Source: Azadirachta indica
Lineage: Eukaryota; Streptophyta; Magnoliopsida; Sapindales; Meliaceae
Direction: 5' to 3'
Assembly: GCA_022749755.1 (NCBI GenBank)
Contig: CM040451.1
Location: 1,364,001-1,428,000, forward strand
DNA length: 64,000 nucleotides
Under the pieces are notes generated by a model that saw only the letters and a list, made by a program, of their open reading frames with translations, made no database searches and was not told where the DNA came from. Below, one piece after another: positions 24,270 to 35,659 of this stretch (positions within the stretch are counted from its first letter, which is position 1; every line of letters starts with the position of its first letter). The position numbers and the translations under genes were made by a program.

Positions 24270-25498
24270 TCAGCATCTTTCTGGTCTCAACAAATTACGT
24301 AGCTGTCCTACAATATCCTGAAAATTATAAAAAGAAACAGAGTATTCTCGTAGGTCTAACAAGCATTTTATCGAACAACTAGCGTGCATTATCTCACAAC
24401 CAGCTTCGACCTCAAAACAAGTAGTAAATTCATAGCTCAGTACAAGTCATTCAAGATGGTATTTTAATGGGGGTCTAGTTTTGTTATCAGAAAAGGAATT
24501 ATAACATGTGTCTTTGCTTTGTCTTACTTTTAATATTCAATACTATTATTTTTAAAAAAAGAAGACAAACTGACTATAAAATTTTCAATCAAATTAAGAA
24601 ATAATCCCAATATTTGACTATTTTTTATAATTTATAGTAAGACCGTGGGAGGGCAAACAAATCGAAAATGGTCCGCGTAATATCAAGCATGAAATCAACT
24701 AAAACAAATGGCATCTAGCTGTAATATATCATGATGATCTAGCCAGGAAAAAATTAAAGTAAAAAATTATGTATTGAAAGATTTGGAATTTCTGCAAATA
24801 AGTTAACATGTAGGAAGTTTCTCATATAATCATAAATCTTAAAACAAAAAAAAAATTATAATTTAACAGCATCAATCACATCCTAACAGTCTGCAGCCAA
24901 AGAAGAATACGTATTATTATTAATTAGATGGTGTAATCATACATGTGGCGCCCTCAGAATGAGCCCCCCAACTCATATTAGAAACGTTGCTCTAGAACCT
25001 CATCTAAACAAACAAACAAACAAAACAATAATTATTTTAATATTTCATTATGAAAACTAGCAATACAAGAAATGAAGGATGGCCAAAAGTTTAAAAAAAG
25101 GGATAATAAATATATACAAACCACCCAGTCGTATTAAAAGGTTATCAAACATTGAAAACTATCAACCAAATGTTTTCATTAAAAAAAATAGTACTAACAG
25201 TGACATGCCAACCCAACAAAATAGCAACAACAAAATAGCAGCAGTAAACTAACTAACCAGCAGAAATAAACAACGTCTTTCTAAACAGAAGCAGAAAAAT
25301 CTAACTCTCTCAGTACTAACAGACTGATATGCTCATTCCAAGATTTACAATTACAAAATGATAACAATTTCATTCTTAATTATCGAGAAAAATAAACAGG
25401 AAATTATATAAATATATGCTAAAAAAGAGCTTTTTTATAAAAGAAAAAAAAAAAAAGAAATAAAGGACAGACCTTGCCAATTGAATTTAGAAATACAC

Positions 25499-25541
<43 letters not shown>

Positions 25542-25846
25542 ATAGAAATGAGAAGAAAATTCGAAGACTATAGTTTACGTGAGTTGGCCTAAAATTGAAA
25601 GAATTAGTTGTGCATGTTAATGAATAAAACGTTTTTATCTAAAATTAAAAATCTTTAATTTTTTATTTTTTAAAATAAAAAATAAAATACATTATGAAGG
25701 AGAAAACAAGAAAAAAAATAAAAAGAGAGAAAATCTAGGAGCAATGGCGGAGTAACTAACCGTGATTCTAAACGGCAGCTTGGACAGCATAGCCTCAGAG
25801 CAAGAGACGGTGGACGAAAGCAGAGCCGAGATGGTCGAGTGTCCAT
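24270..25846 (-). CDS. Candidate three-exon gene for a 52-residue protein
   Basis: Three minus-strand exons join in one frame: 25846-25761 (86 nt, starts MDTRPSRLCF, donor CG|GTTAGT), 25497-25473 (25 nt, acceptor TATATAG, donor AAG|GTCTGT) and 24317-24270 (48 nt, acceptor ATTTTCAG, stop TGA). Introns are 263 and 1155 nt. Phases fit exactly (2 then 0) and all borders are GT-AG. The N-terminal half is Arg-rich with few acids, like a mitochondrial or plastid presequence. The last 20 residues (IGKDIVGQLRNLL, then RPERC) look amphipathic-helical. I do not recognise the family. An alternative frame of exon 1 also splices but lacks an ATG. A same-orientation LTR ends about 100 bp upstream (25949). 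This is inferred from splice logic, without transcript evidence. Confidence 0.42.
25498..25544. repeat. Compound microsatellite (TA)n(TATG)n
   Basis: TA repeats pass into about seven TATG units. On the minus strand it forms the region just upstream of the 25-nt exon acceptor, so its length may affect splicing of that exon. Confidence 0.9.
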
Positions 25847-25948
25847 TATACAGACCGTCTTTAAAGAAGAAATATCATTTAAATCAAAATCGGCGATTAT
25901 TGCTGGTGGTTCTAACAAATCTTAAAGAAGAAGAAGTGATCGGGACAA

Positions 25949-27401
25949 TGATAACCGCAAGAATACTGGTATGATCAAGTAGTAGAGTGATAAATACAAA
26001 TATTATCCTACGACGATTCAAATTTAAATTAACTATTGAGTGTTACAGTCTTAAAAGTGTAGTTTTATCTAAGCAATTTAGATTAGTTTAATTGTAAACA
26101 AAAATAATAAACAAAATGAACTATCTAATTGCTAAATAACTAAAAGCAAATGCAACTAATTTAAGGAGTATTGATGAGTTAATGAAATATGTAAGGATAA
26201 AATATCTAGGGTCTTGATTTCACTTATCTTTTCTTATGTTTTCCTGAATTGGTGATTAAGAATGTGTTTTGATTTTATTTACTAATCATAAGATTATGAG
26301 TAAATTTGTTACATCTTCGGAGTATCAAACTAGTTACTACGTAAAAATTTCCAAATCTATATCCCTATCGTACGTGATTAATTAATGTTTTTTAAGTGTG
26401 TCTTATACTAATCACCTAGAGTTCAATTATCTCCCAATTCTTGTTTTTATCCTAAGTGATTATTAGATTATTTAGGTACTAATTTCATCCCGGAATCTTA
26501 GTAATACTAAATTGTGTTTACAGAATCCAATGAATAAACTAAACTTTCAGAGTTTTAATTTATTTATCTTGAATCATCCAATATGTCAATCAACAATTTA
26601 GAATCAACTATTGCAAGTAAACACAAGTAAAATCATTCCACATTAAAAGTATGCCAACTAGCTAAACATATTCAAGATAAGCTATATCAAGTCCCTAGAA
26701 TAAGAATTTTAGCCAACTTATCAACTGTGAACATCAAATTCATCAAGTAAATCATAATCCTTGAATTCAACAAATAATAATGCAAATAAAGTACAAGATG
26801 AAAATGATAGAGGAAACTAGACAAAAGATGAGGGCTTCAACGATTATCCTTCAAATTTTCTTCCAAAGCCTTTAATTTGATTCAATCACCCTTTTTCTCT
26901 TTAGGATCCTACTCTTGTTCTTTATCTTCTCTCTTAAAAACTCAACTTTCCTTTCTTAGCTCTGGTGGCTATCTATCCCCAAAACATAAAAGCTAGTTTA
27001 GACCCAAATTAGGCCCTTCATACATGATCCTATGGCCAAAAATCAACAAAGATTGTCATTCTCCTTTCCAAATGGCGCGAAGGCACTGAGCTGAAGAAGC
27101 AAATGGTGCGGCCACGCCACATGGTTGCTGACAAGAGGCAGCATGCATGGCGTAGAATCGCCATGCATAGCCTCTTCCAAAACTTTGCAAAGCTTGAACT
27201 TTCATCCCCACTTGGTTTATTTTGGTCCTTGATCTTCCTTTTGACTTCTCTGCATTTCTTTTTGGAGTTGAATTCATTTTGGATAACTGTTTTTCTAATT
27301 TTTTTTTACAAGGTCACTCAAATTCATCAAATATTAACAAAACTTGAGGGTTTACAAAAGTAATTCAAGTCTTGAAGTAGTTAATAAGGGCGTACTTATC
27401 A
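25949..27401 (-). mobile_element. Ty3/gypsy (Tat-type) LTR, 1453 bp
   Basis: On the minus strand the LTR runs from TGATAAGTACG (27401) to CTTGCGGTTATCA (25949), bounded by TG...CA. It shares length, TGATAAG start and an internal block (TGGTGCGGCCACGCCAC at about 27102) with the solo LTR at 41023-42476. Just before its start the internal side reads TTGCTTGAGAGAGGCAAAC, then GAGTTTAGGG, which is the degraded polypurine region typical of Tat-type elements. It is therefore a 3' LTR, and the element body lies at higher coordinates. It ends about 100 bp upstream of the candidate small gene, in the same orientation. Confidence 0.72.
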
Positions 27402-29373
27402 TATACCCTAAACTCGAATGTTTGCCTCTCTCAAGCAAATCAAACCAAAAACAATAAAGATCACTAATGAAGAAAGCTTAGCCTAAGATAACCACAATGA
27501 GACAAAATAAACTTTGGAGCATACATTTAGTCAAAGCACAATCCAGCTTCATAGATTAAGCAAATACTTAAGTTAAGGAAACCTTCAAAATGCGAGGATT
27601 TTAACTAGTATTTCAACTTGAGTATCAAATGTCACTCTACTTAAAGATTCCTTATCAAAAGCGTGTGAATTGCCACATACTTAATCATTCTTCAACTTGG
27701 ATAAGATTATGCAAACAAATAAGCTCGATTAGACTCTTTAAGGAATTCCATAAAGTTGATTTTCATGTCACTCTCCATTAATGTAGTAGGACACCACATC
27801 AAGGATCCTTAGAACTTAATTAAGCTTATAATGATAAGTTTATGGTCAAGGTAGGAAAATGGATGTTTAAGTATGGTTTAAGGTCCCTAAACACATCAAC
27901 CATTCTAAAGTTTTATCTTTAACCCTTTTATTCTTTTCCATAATCATCAAATCTTCATAACTTCCTTTGCTTTCTCACCTAACTATTTACAAATCAAAGA
28001 TGCTTTTATGTACAAAGGATGCTTATATGATACCCCTAAATTTATTTATTTACATGCTTCTTTTTTTTTTTTTCATGACTTTAGCCTCACTCTACCTTTT
28101 GACGAAAGCTCTCTATACTTGCTTAGGCATAAGATCTCGATTACTCGGTAAGAGTTTGGCTTTAGCCCTCATGTTTCACTCATCCTCTTTTAGCTTGTTT
28201 AAATAGATAAGCCATAGAATGGCTAGAAATTTCAAGGTGCTAAATAAAAGGCATAAAAGTTTATTTCAATGCTAGTTACTGCGAGGGTGACAACAAAAGA
28301 AAGACATATTTAGGCTCAAAGAGCGTGAACTAAGGATTGACTAACTCTAGGTTTATCTTAAAAGGCTCAAACGGACCAGAATGGCTTGAATCATTTCCTA
28401 ATGGAGCATCTCTTAGTATTTCGCCTCAAATGGCAACCAAACAAGTTTTTGTGATGAAGCCCTACAAGCTTACTTAGTTCACATAAGCCTTCTCTAATTT
28501 CCAAACAATCAAGCAATTATGGCTAAGTGTTCAAAATTTTTTAGGAATGATCAAGTAGGAAAATTTTGAGTATTCTTGGTCATGGTCATATCATTGGCCT
28601 TTCATTTAATTTGACAAAAAGAAGCAAGCTCAATCAACAAAAATCGAATCAAGAAAACAAAGATATTCAATAAATAACAAGAAAGAGGAACTAAAATAAA
28701 CTAACATAAACAAAACTAAATGAAATTATACTAACCAAGAAAACAAATTCTAAGTCCCCATTGATTTAAAAACAAACATTGCCATCAATATTTGACCATA
28801 TATACATGCAAAAGATAAAGAAAAGGGTTATACTTGGGAGGCAAAATGTAAAAATCTCGTCTCTCATTGTTCATTGTCACTCTTATTTCCTTGTGTAGGG
28901 AAAATTATTGAAATGGTGGAAGCTTCAAGTTAGGGTGCAAGCTTTCTAAATACGAAACAAAAGTATTGAAGCACTCCATTTAGTAGTGGTTCATCCTTGT
29001 TTGCTCTTGTCATATTTCATGAATTTCTTACCCTTGCTAGATGATTCATTATTGCATATCAGCGAGTGTCAATTGAGTGGGATCTTGTTGAGTTAAGATA
29101 GAACTACCATCTAGTTCACTTTTGGTTAAAGAATAAGGGCATTGGCAAGCTTTGATAGGGGTTTCTTACGCGATATATTCTTGCATCACATGCTTCCTTG
29201 TATGCCGCTAGTATTGTATTAAATAAGCCCTTCCAAAGATGAGGTAATTGTTGGTACAACAATGGGATTTGCGTTTCTTGTCTATAATAAACCTTAAACC
29301 CCAATCAAATAAATGCACTAACCTTCCAATAGGTGAACGTTAATGGAGCAACTGTCAATAAGAGAATCTAGAT
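27402..29373 (-). mobile_element. 3' internal region of the Ty3-type element, non-coding
   Basis: Sequence upstream (minus sense) of the 3' LTR. It has no long ORF. Small plus-strand ORFs (for example 27967-28206) are low-complexity shadows. It is interpreted as the long 3' untranslated part common in Tat-type retrotransposons. Confidence 0.5.
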
Positions 29374-29643
29374 CTAGTTGGTGCTCTTTTTTTTTTTTTC
29401 AAATTTTACCCTTGCCTTCAAACATAAAGCAATAATTAGGCATTGAAAAATATGCCCCCTGGTTATCTTAGCTTCAATGGTCTTGATCAAGCTCCTATTA
29501 ATTACCCTTCCAACATCAATTTTGATCTCATCGCAAATACAATACAACAAGGCTACTCTCTTCATTGTAACCTCATGTTGGTTAGAGGTAAGCATAAGGT
29601 TTGAATATATAAACTTATACCATGCCTTTGTGTATCTATTCAA
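29374..29643 (-). pseudogene. Putative plant transposon protein domain (Transposase_32-like) fragment
   Basis: An 89-codon minus-strand frame contains WYKFIYSNLMLTS, then KRVALLYCI, then IDVGRVINRSL and GHIFQCLIIALCLKA. The order W-Y/F-I, L-L-Y, V-G-x-I-I and P/F-x-L-I-x-x-L-C matches the widespread putative plant transposon protein domain (Pfam Transposase_32) found in plant LTR elements. The fragment continues weakly toward 29100 but with stops. It is taken as part of the decayed element whose LTR is at 25949-27401. Confidence 0.6.
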
Positions 29644-29739
29644 TGTGTTTTCTAGAAAAATAAGGGCTTTTTATTTCTTGCTACAGCCTTTTGCCCATTG
29701 TGTTCTAGAAATGCACAAGTCACAGATGAGTGTACTAAA

Positions 29740-30148
29740 ACCAGCACAAGCTGATTTTACGTTTAATCAATATTAATCTAGCCATAACCTACCTTTAGAA
29801 TTGTTATATTCTTTTGTATTGGTACTAGCACTAACTTGCTTCCACACACTGCTGACTCACAAATTAGGCTTTATGCTTTTGCTAAATATTGCAAGTATGG
29901 TAGCAGTGATAAAAAATCTCTTCAAAGAAGTCCAAGCCAATCTCATAAGTGTACAACATCACGACTCTCGGGCGACTAGATGAGACCTAAAGGATACAAT
30001 GGGTCTTACTCTCTATAACTCAAAAAGAGTATGAAAACTCAATTTGGATCTAGAGCCAGAAGAATTAAAGCTTATTAGGAGCGATACAAAGCCTATTCAA
30101 GAGATCAAGCAATCATAATTTGACACGCAAATTGGGTAAATTCATGTT
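29740..30148 (+). repeat. Dispersed repeat, copy 1
   Basis: About 400 bp aligned by eye with 37020-37442 in the same orientation. Shared blocks include CATCACGACTCTCGGGCGACTA (CTCTCGGACGACTA in copy 2), AATTCAAAATGG-type text and CACGCAAATTGGGTAAATT. Unknown class; it may be part of an LTR. It has no coding content. Confidence 0.7.
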
Positions 30149-30948
30149 TCAGTCTCATTTAAACTTCAGACCCAAAAAAAAAAAAAAACACCACTTTCAT
30201 CTATTACAAATATTTATAGAAGTTAAACTTTACATACACACAAAAAGATTTGAAATTTGAACCTTAAATGATGAGGCGGAGATGGGTGAGCACTACTAAA
30301 TGTTCTTATTTATTTTGTATGGAATATAAAATATATTTCGATTTCAGCGACTCATTTGTTTTAATTTAGCACTGAAAAATTTGCAGTTATATTCCAATAA
30401 AATTAAGTTAAATTTTGTGTTTAATGCTTAATACAAATATCTAAATAGTTTCATTTAATTTAAAAAAATCCTAATAATAATTAAACTTTATTTAGTTTTT
30501 AATACATATAGTTTACAGATCATCTATGAAATTAGTCAAATGAAAAATTTATAATATATTAATAAATATTTATATTATTAATGTGTGAATTCAAATGTAT
30601 AAAATAATGATATTTATATTTTATTTTGTAGTTTGAATTTTCTTGGTCAAATGGCGAGGAGATGACTTGCTTAATTGATCTTCTATTATATTCTTTAATA
30701 AAATAATAATCTGAAAAATAATTGAGAGCTTAGATTAATTCTGAATCCAGAGAAAGGATTGGAAAGTCAAATCATTATTTGTTTTCTTAATTACTCATTG
30801 TAAATATTATAGAACCCTTGAGCCTAATGACCCCTCACCCAAAAAAACTAGAAATGGTAACTTTGAGGCTTACAAAGCTTTCATTGCTCTCAATTCTTCC
30901 TCTTATCTATAACTTCATCGAGACCAACAGCAACTTCTGATAAACTCC

Positions 30949-31848
30949 ATGGAGATTTTCTTCTCAGCCATTCTCAGCTTTCTCATCCGATTTCCCCAGC
31001 TATTTTTACTTTCCTAAACTCCTCGTATTCGTCTGTATTGCAAGCTTACATAGTTATATTCGAAACCTTCGTTTCAACACAACTTCAACTCTAAAACCTC
31101 TGCTTATTATAACTGCTTTGCATGAATTTCATATCCAAACTGCCATCATTTGTGCTCGTAAGCACGACCTGCAAATGAAAATCCGAAGTGAAGGACATAA
31201 CTACGAGGAAATATCTTACGTTTCCGAAGTCCCATTCTTCGTTCTGGACATGTTCCACCTTCTCTCCGCTCATGTTGACATAAAAAAAATGAGAGGTTCA
31301 GACTGGAGCAACCCTGGGGGAATTTTACTATCGCATGTCTGAAAAAAGCAAAACTCATTGCTTCCCGGAGGAGTTTGTCCTAAAATCGGCGTTGGTGATC
31401 ACTTTGGTGGCGGTAGCTGTGGCGATATGACGAGAAAATATGGGCTGACAGTCGATCATATGGTCGATGCAAAGCTTGTAGACGTAAATGGAAGACTTCT
31501 GAAAAAAAAAAATCCGTGGGTGAAGATCTGTTTTGGGCCATCAGTGGAGGAGCAGCAGCAAGTTTCGGAGTTGTTCTTGCTTATAAATTCAATCTTGTTC
31601 CTATTCGGGAAACAGTCACTATCTTCCGGGTTAGAAGAACACTGGAAGAAAATGCTACTGAGATTGTGCATCAAGGGCAACACGTTGTGGAAAGGCTGCC
31701 CTGAGAACTCTTCATTAGGCTCGGATTTGACGTTGTACACAGCACGCAAACTGAGGAGAAGAATGTTAGAGCTATATTTATTTCCTCATTCCTTGCCGAT
31801 TCTCAGAAACTTACTTTCCATCAAGACTGAAAGCCTTCCTAAACTGGG
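30949..31848 (+). pseudogene. BBE-like pseudogene running into the assembly gap
   Basis: The plus strand starts MEIFFSAILSF (signal-peptide-like) at 30949 and then carries BBE motifs in all three frames: SSYSSVLQ, DLQMKIRSEGHNYEE (FAD-histidine block, with SGG changed to SEG), GGVCPKIGVGDHFGGG (FAD-cysteine block), GEDLFWAISGGAAASFG, and VTIFRVRRTLEEN with QHVVERLP followed by TGA. At least four frameshifts or stops are visible, plus an A-run slip at 31503. The stretch resembles the intact gene at 1-1345 throughout and would continue across the N gap at 31849. Confidence 0.9.
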
Positions 31849-31948
31849 NNNNNNNNNNNNNNNNNNNNNNNNNNNNNNNNNNNNNNNNNNNNNNNNNNNN
31901 NNNNNNNNNNNNNNNNNNNNNNNNNNNNNNNNNNNNNNNNNNNNNNNN
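31849..31948. other. Assembly gap of 100 N
   Basis: Exactly 100 N, the conventional placeholder for a gap of unknown size. It cuts the BBE pseudogene on its left and the body of the copia element on its right, so both may be longer than seen here. Confidence 0.99.
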
Positions 31949-31996
31949 TAATCCTTTAACCGAATTTAACAAAAAAAAAAACAGAGGCAAAACAAT

Positions 31997-32009
31997 GGCT
32001 CTGATACCA
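31997..32009 (-). other. tRNA-Met primer-binding site of a copia element
   Basis: TGGTATCAGAGCC on the minus strand, complementary to the 3' end of initiator Met-tRNA, 3 bases inside the LTR edge. This is the normal minus-strand primer site of Ty1/copia elements. Confidence 0.85.
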
Positions 32010-32011
32010 AA

Positions 32012-32485
32012 TATTAGAATTTCATATACGATCTATCATGCTTTACAAATCACAATAACATATAGATCAAATGCAGAATTAAACCCAAAAGACATACCTT
32101 TTGCCATTGTCGTTTTTTACAATTTGGTGATAAAAAATTACTGGTTTATAGTTCTTCTAAACCTTACAATTTCTATACGATGGTGTATATTTCTTAAAGA
32201 GAAATTGTTGGCTTAGGAACTTAACCAAGAGAAAACATGTATTTATAAGCTCTGCTCATCACAGAAATCATAAAAAAATTGCCATAAATTGCCAGAACGT
32301 GTAACCATTTAATTGCCAGAAACTGCCAGAACGTGTAACCATTTAATTGCTAGAAACTGTTAAAACGTGTAACAACTGTTAGAATATGTAATGAACTGAA
32401 CAAAAACTAACAGAACTGTATAATACACGTTCCCACTTAAAATGATGAAAGATTATGGGCCACTTACAGTTAAAAAATTCTAACA
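32012..32485 (-). mobile_element. Ty1/copia LTR (5' LTR), 474 bp
   Basis: On the minus strand it starts TGTTAGAATTTTTTAAC (32485) and ends GAAATTCTAATA (32012), an imperfect version of the TGTTAGAA...TTCTAACA ends common in copia LTRs. The primer-binding site follows directly. A 34-bp unit with AACGTGTAACCATTTAATTGC is tandemly repeated at 32291 and 32325, with a third partial copy at 32359. The element body would lie leftward and is lost in the N gap. Confidence 0.8.
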
Positions 32486-32819
32486 TAGACCATATCAAGG
32501 AAATGGTATAACAGGCAGAAATAAAGTTCTGAACTACGTTCTTGTTTATAATTGTTGTATTAAGTTTGATATAGTTAGTAGTATGCATTAACCTCATATT
32601 GTAATCGTGCATGTATGGTAACTAACATGTTTCTCATAGTACACATGAATGAAAATTCTTATTGCTCAGAAAGATTTAACTTTGTAGTATTTTAAAGAAT
32701 TATTTTTTTTCTCCAGCATAACCAACCTTGCTAGCAGGTGCACAGATGTAACTCTAAACAAAATATATTCATAGAAACAAATAAAGAAAATGGAAAAGAA
32801 AATTCAACGCTTTAGTCTT

Positions 32820-32955
32820 AAGTTGAAGAGAGTTCAATACAATTTTATTTTTCTCAACACTTCTAATTTTGAGAATATGAGGGAAACTCTCAATGCCAGA
32901 TGAAGCAGCTAGAACATCAATAGCAGAAGTAGAAGTCAATGACGAAGCTTCTAGT
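32820..32955 (-). repeat. Duplicated 135-bp block, left copy
   Basis: Nearly identical to 34455-34603. On the minus strand it encodes ASSLTSTSAIDVLAASSGIE, apparently the far end of the plant-mobile-domain pseudogene. The two copies bracket about 1.5 kb of unrelated DNA. Confidence 0.75.
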
Positions 32956-33199
32956 TGCTTAGGTGCTCTCGGTGTGGTACTTACGGCTATACAATAGAAT
33001 AAGTGGCGTAAATCTCAGTATATGGCAACTTTTGCTTCCTACATTCCAAATTGTGCAAGCATAACTAACTTTCAACTAGTCATATGGAATCTGGTTGTCC
33101 AAGCCCACAAAATCCTTGCAGTGACCTGTTGTATACTCAACAAGAGAGAGGTGAACGTCTCCAATATTGGCAATATAAAGAATGTTGACATACAGAGCA

Positions 33200-33430
33200 T
33201 GTCAAGATGAGCGATAGTAACAACTTTAGTCTGTAGCCTAAAAGTGGTAAATAGATTGGCCCAACCTCGTGAAATGACAACCCATAAATAGTAATGACCT
33301 GGCCCAATATGATATGATTGTTGGGTTGAACTGAGCCAAGACTTTAAGCCCATAGGTTGGGCACAGCACTGACACGTGACGGGCTGTGCTAGCCCATGAA
33401 CTCGTGCCGGGTCGACCCGACAAGTCTAAC
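33200..33430. repeat. G/C-rich repeat scrap
   Basis: A short C/G-rich piece with GGGCTGTGCTAGCCCATGAA and GCCGGGTCGACCCGAC, of the kind found in subterminal parts of many plant DNA transposons. It stands out against AT-rich flanks. The following 33431-34450 is AT-rich with nothing recognisable. Confidence 0.35.
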
Positions 33431-34454
33431 TAATTGTCTTTAATATTTAAAAAAAAGTTGATAATATTGCAACTCAAACTTAAGACCTTAAAGAGGATAA
33501 ATAACTTTACCACTAGTCCAACTAAACTTACTTATCAAAATATTTAAATCAAATATGTTTAATTAAGAATGAATATTTGATTTATATTAATAAAAATATT
33601 ATTTTTGAATTGTTATTATTGATACAAAATAATTGTGTAATATAATCATAATTTTATCCGTAGCCGTTATTTAAATATAATGTTCTTATTGTTATTTTTT
33701 GATAATTATTTGAAGAAAAATAAACATATTTTAATATCATAATTTTTAAATTTTAATAAAATAAATTTGATTAGAAATATAATAATTTTCTTTTAAAAAT
33801 TGAAATTTGATTTCGAAATTTGAAATTGAAGTTTAATAGTAGAATTTAAATTTTTCTTTGATTTATAAATTTGACCTTAAAATATTTATGTATGATATGA
33901 CTATAATGATTCATTATTAATATATTAAATTATGATATTTTAATTATGAATAATTAATAAAATAACATTTATGCAAATTACTAAATATGATTGACATCAT
34001 ATTATTTATTTCTCATTCTATACGTTAGTATGAATATTTGAAACTTTTGATTATGTCATGATTTAAATGTAATTTTAGTCATCATTTTTATTTAATTTTT
34101 TAGATATAATATTAAATAAATATTTTTATTTGTGATTAATAAATAATAATTGATGATTATCAAATTGATTATTGTTATCAATTGATGCTTGTTATTATTT
34201 ATTTTATTTTCATTAATTATTTTGTGAAAAAATCAAATATTTATTTTTATTATGTTATGTTGATTGTATGTGAATTAGTAATTTCACTTATGAAAAATTA
34301 ATTTATAATTGTTGAAAAGATATAATAAATTTGATTTATATTATGAGATTTGATGAAAAATTAAAAAATTTTATGATACCTTTTTTAATAATAAATTAAA
34401 AATTTATAATTGTAGAAGCTAATTTTTATTAAGTACTTTAAATATAAATTTAAA

Positions 34455-35300
34455 TCAATAATTTTATATTGAAGAGAGTTTAATATAATTTAATTTTTCT
34501 CAACACTTCTAATTTTGAGAATACGAGGGAAACTCTCAATGCCAGATGAAGCAGCTAGAACATCAATAGCAGAAGTAGAAGTCAATGACGAAGCTTCTAA
34601 ATACGGACAAAAAGAAAAGCCATCTTCATTATCCAACAAAAAGGGCAGTTTTAGGTCATGATAACATCCGAAAATGTGAGAGGCGAATATTGAAAGATAT
34701 CACGCCTTATATGAACAGCATCAAGTGAAGAATATGTATAATGAGGAAAATGTTCCAGCAAAAAGATCTGTAGAAAATGAGCATCAATAGGGGAGTCAAC
34801 AATTCGCGACCAGCTCCTTCTAACTCATCAAAGTACAGCAGGTCAAACCCGAATGGTACCTTTTAGCTGAAACAAAGGTCATGTCCACTGTGAAAACCCA
34901 AAATTAATTTGTCCAGTCTAGAAAATTACGATGAGTGAAATTCTTGCTACTAGAAAAAAACAATCACTATAGCATTTTCAATTCGCTTCTCTGCGGCCGA
35001 GAGCTGAATATTCAAAGGATTTTCATCTCCAAGTGTAGGCAAACCAAGAATAGTAAATACGTCTTCAAGTCCTCCTCAACCGCGAAGTAACAAAAGTATG
35101 GGTATCAACGCGCCATTGTCGCATGAGTTAGCGAAGGAAGGACTAGCCTTTTCCCTTTCTACTTCCATGGCTACTCACCAAAGAACATCTCAGGTGACAG
35201 CACTTTCTAGTTCCATGGCTACTCACTCATTCTAACCTTGACTACGAGAATGTTGACCTAAAATGAATGGGAACGAGACAAAAATCATTGACAGCGATAC
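34455..35300 (-). pseudogene. Plant mobile domain (PMD) family pseudogene
   Basis: Read on the minus strand, fragments fall in PMD order: a THTFVTSRL-like piece, then after a frameshift GLEDVFTILGLPTLGDENPL and QLSAAEKRIENAI (about 35100-34970), then DSPIDAHFLQIFLLEHFP (about 34830-34770) and a C-terminal ASSLTSTSA piece (34455-34603). The middle of the domain is deleted and several stops are present. PMD proteins are partly domesticated from, and often carried by, plant transposons. Without its central part this copy cannot be functional. The last block is duplicated at 32820-32955. Confidence 0.62.
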
Positions 35301-35659
35301 GTAATCTAGAAATACTACTTAGTCAGAAAACGAAGCCGATTTCCCTACGAATCCATCTTTTACAGACAAAAGATGATCAACGACACCAACAGTCGGACAA
35401 ATATGTGGAGGCTATAACATTGTACTGCAATAAGAAGAAAACAAAAACGACGGTAGATTCCCAAGAATAGATGGAATTCATCTCAATCATTTTCCCAGAA
35501 GAAAGGGCAAAATTGAAAAGCACAATTTAAGGAAGAAAAGTTAACATAGAAAAATAACTTATTACCTGAAGAGGATAGTGAAGGCAATATACGAGAATAG
35601 AGACAAGCAAACCTCGTACCAATTCCACGGAATGCAATGTCATGCAAGTAGCTGCAGAG

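Noticed and set aside
27056..27363. ORFs on both strands inside the Ty3-type LTR
   Set aside because: They lie wholly within the LTR, overlap each other and show no domain; LTR non-coding sequence is the better explanation.
27967..28206. 79-aa hydrophobic plus-strand ORF
   Set aside because: It contains a poly-Phe run from a T-tract and lies in the retroelement 3' region; no conserved motif.
33072..33423. Two minus-strand ORFs (93 and 61 aa)
   Set aside because: They come from the G/C-rich repeat scrap, overlap each other and show no domain.
34945..35000. CTACTAGAAAAAAACAATCACTAT as a CACTA terminus
   Set aside because: It resembles CACTA ends loosely, but no matching inverted end or 3-bp TSD was found, and it lies inside PMD pseudogene DNA.
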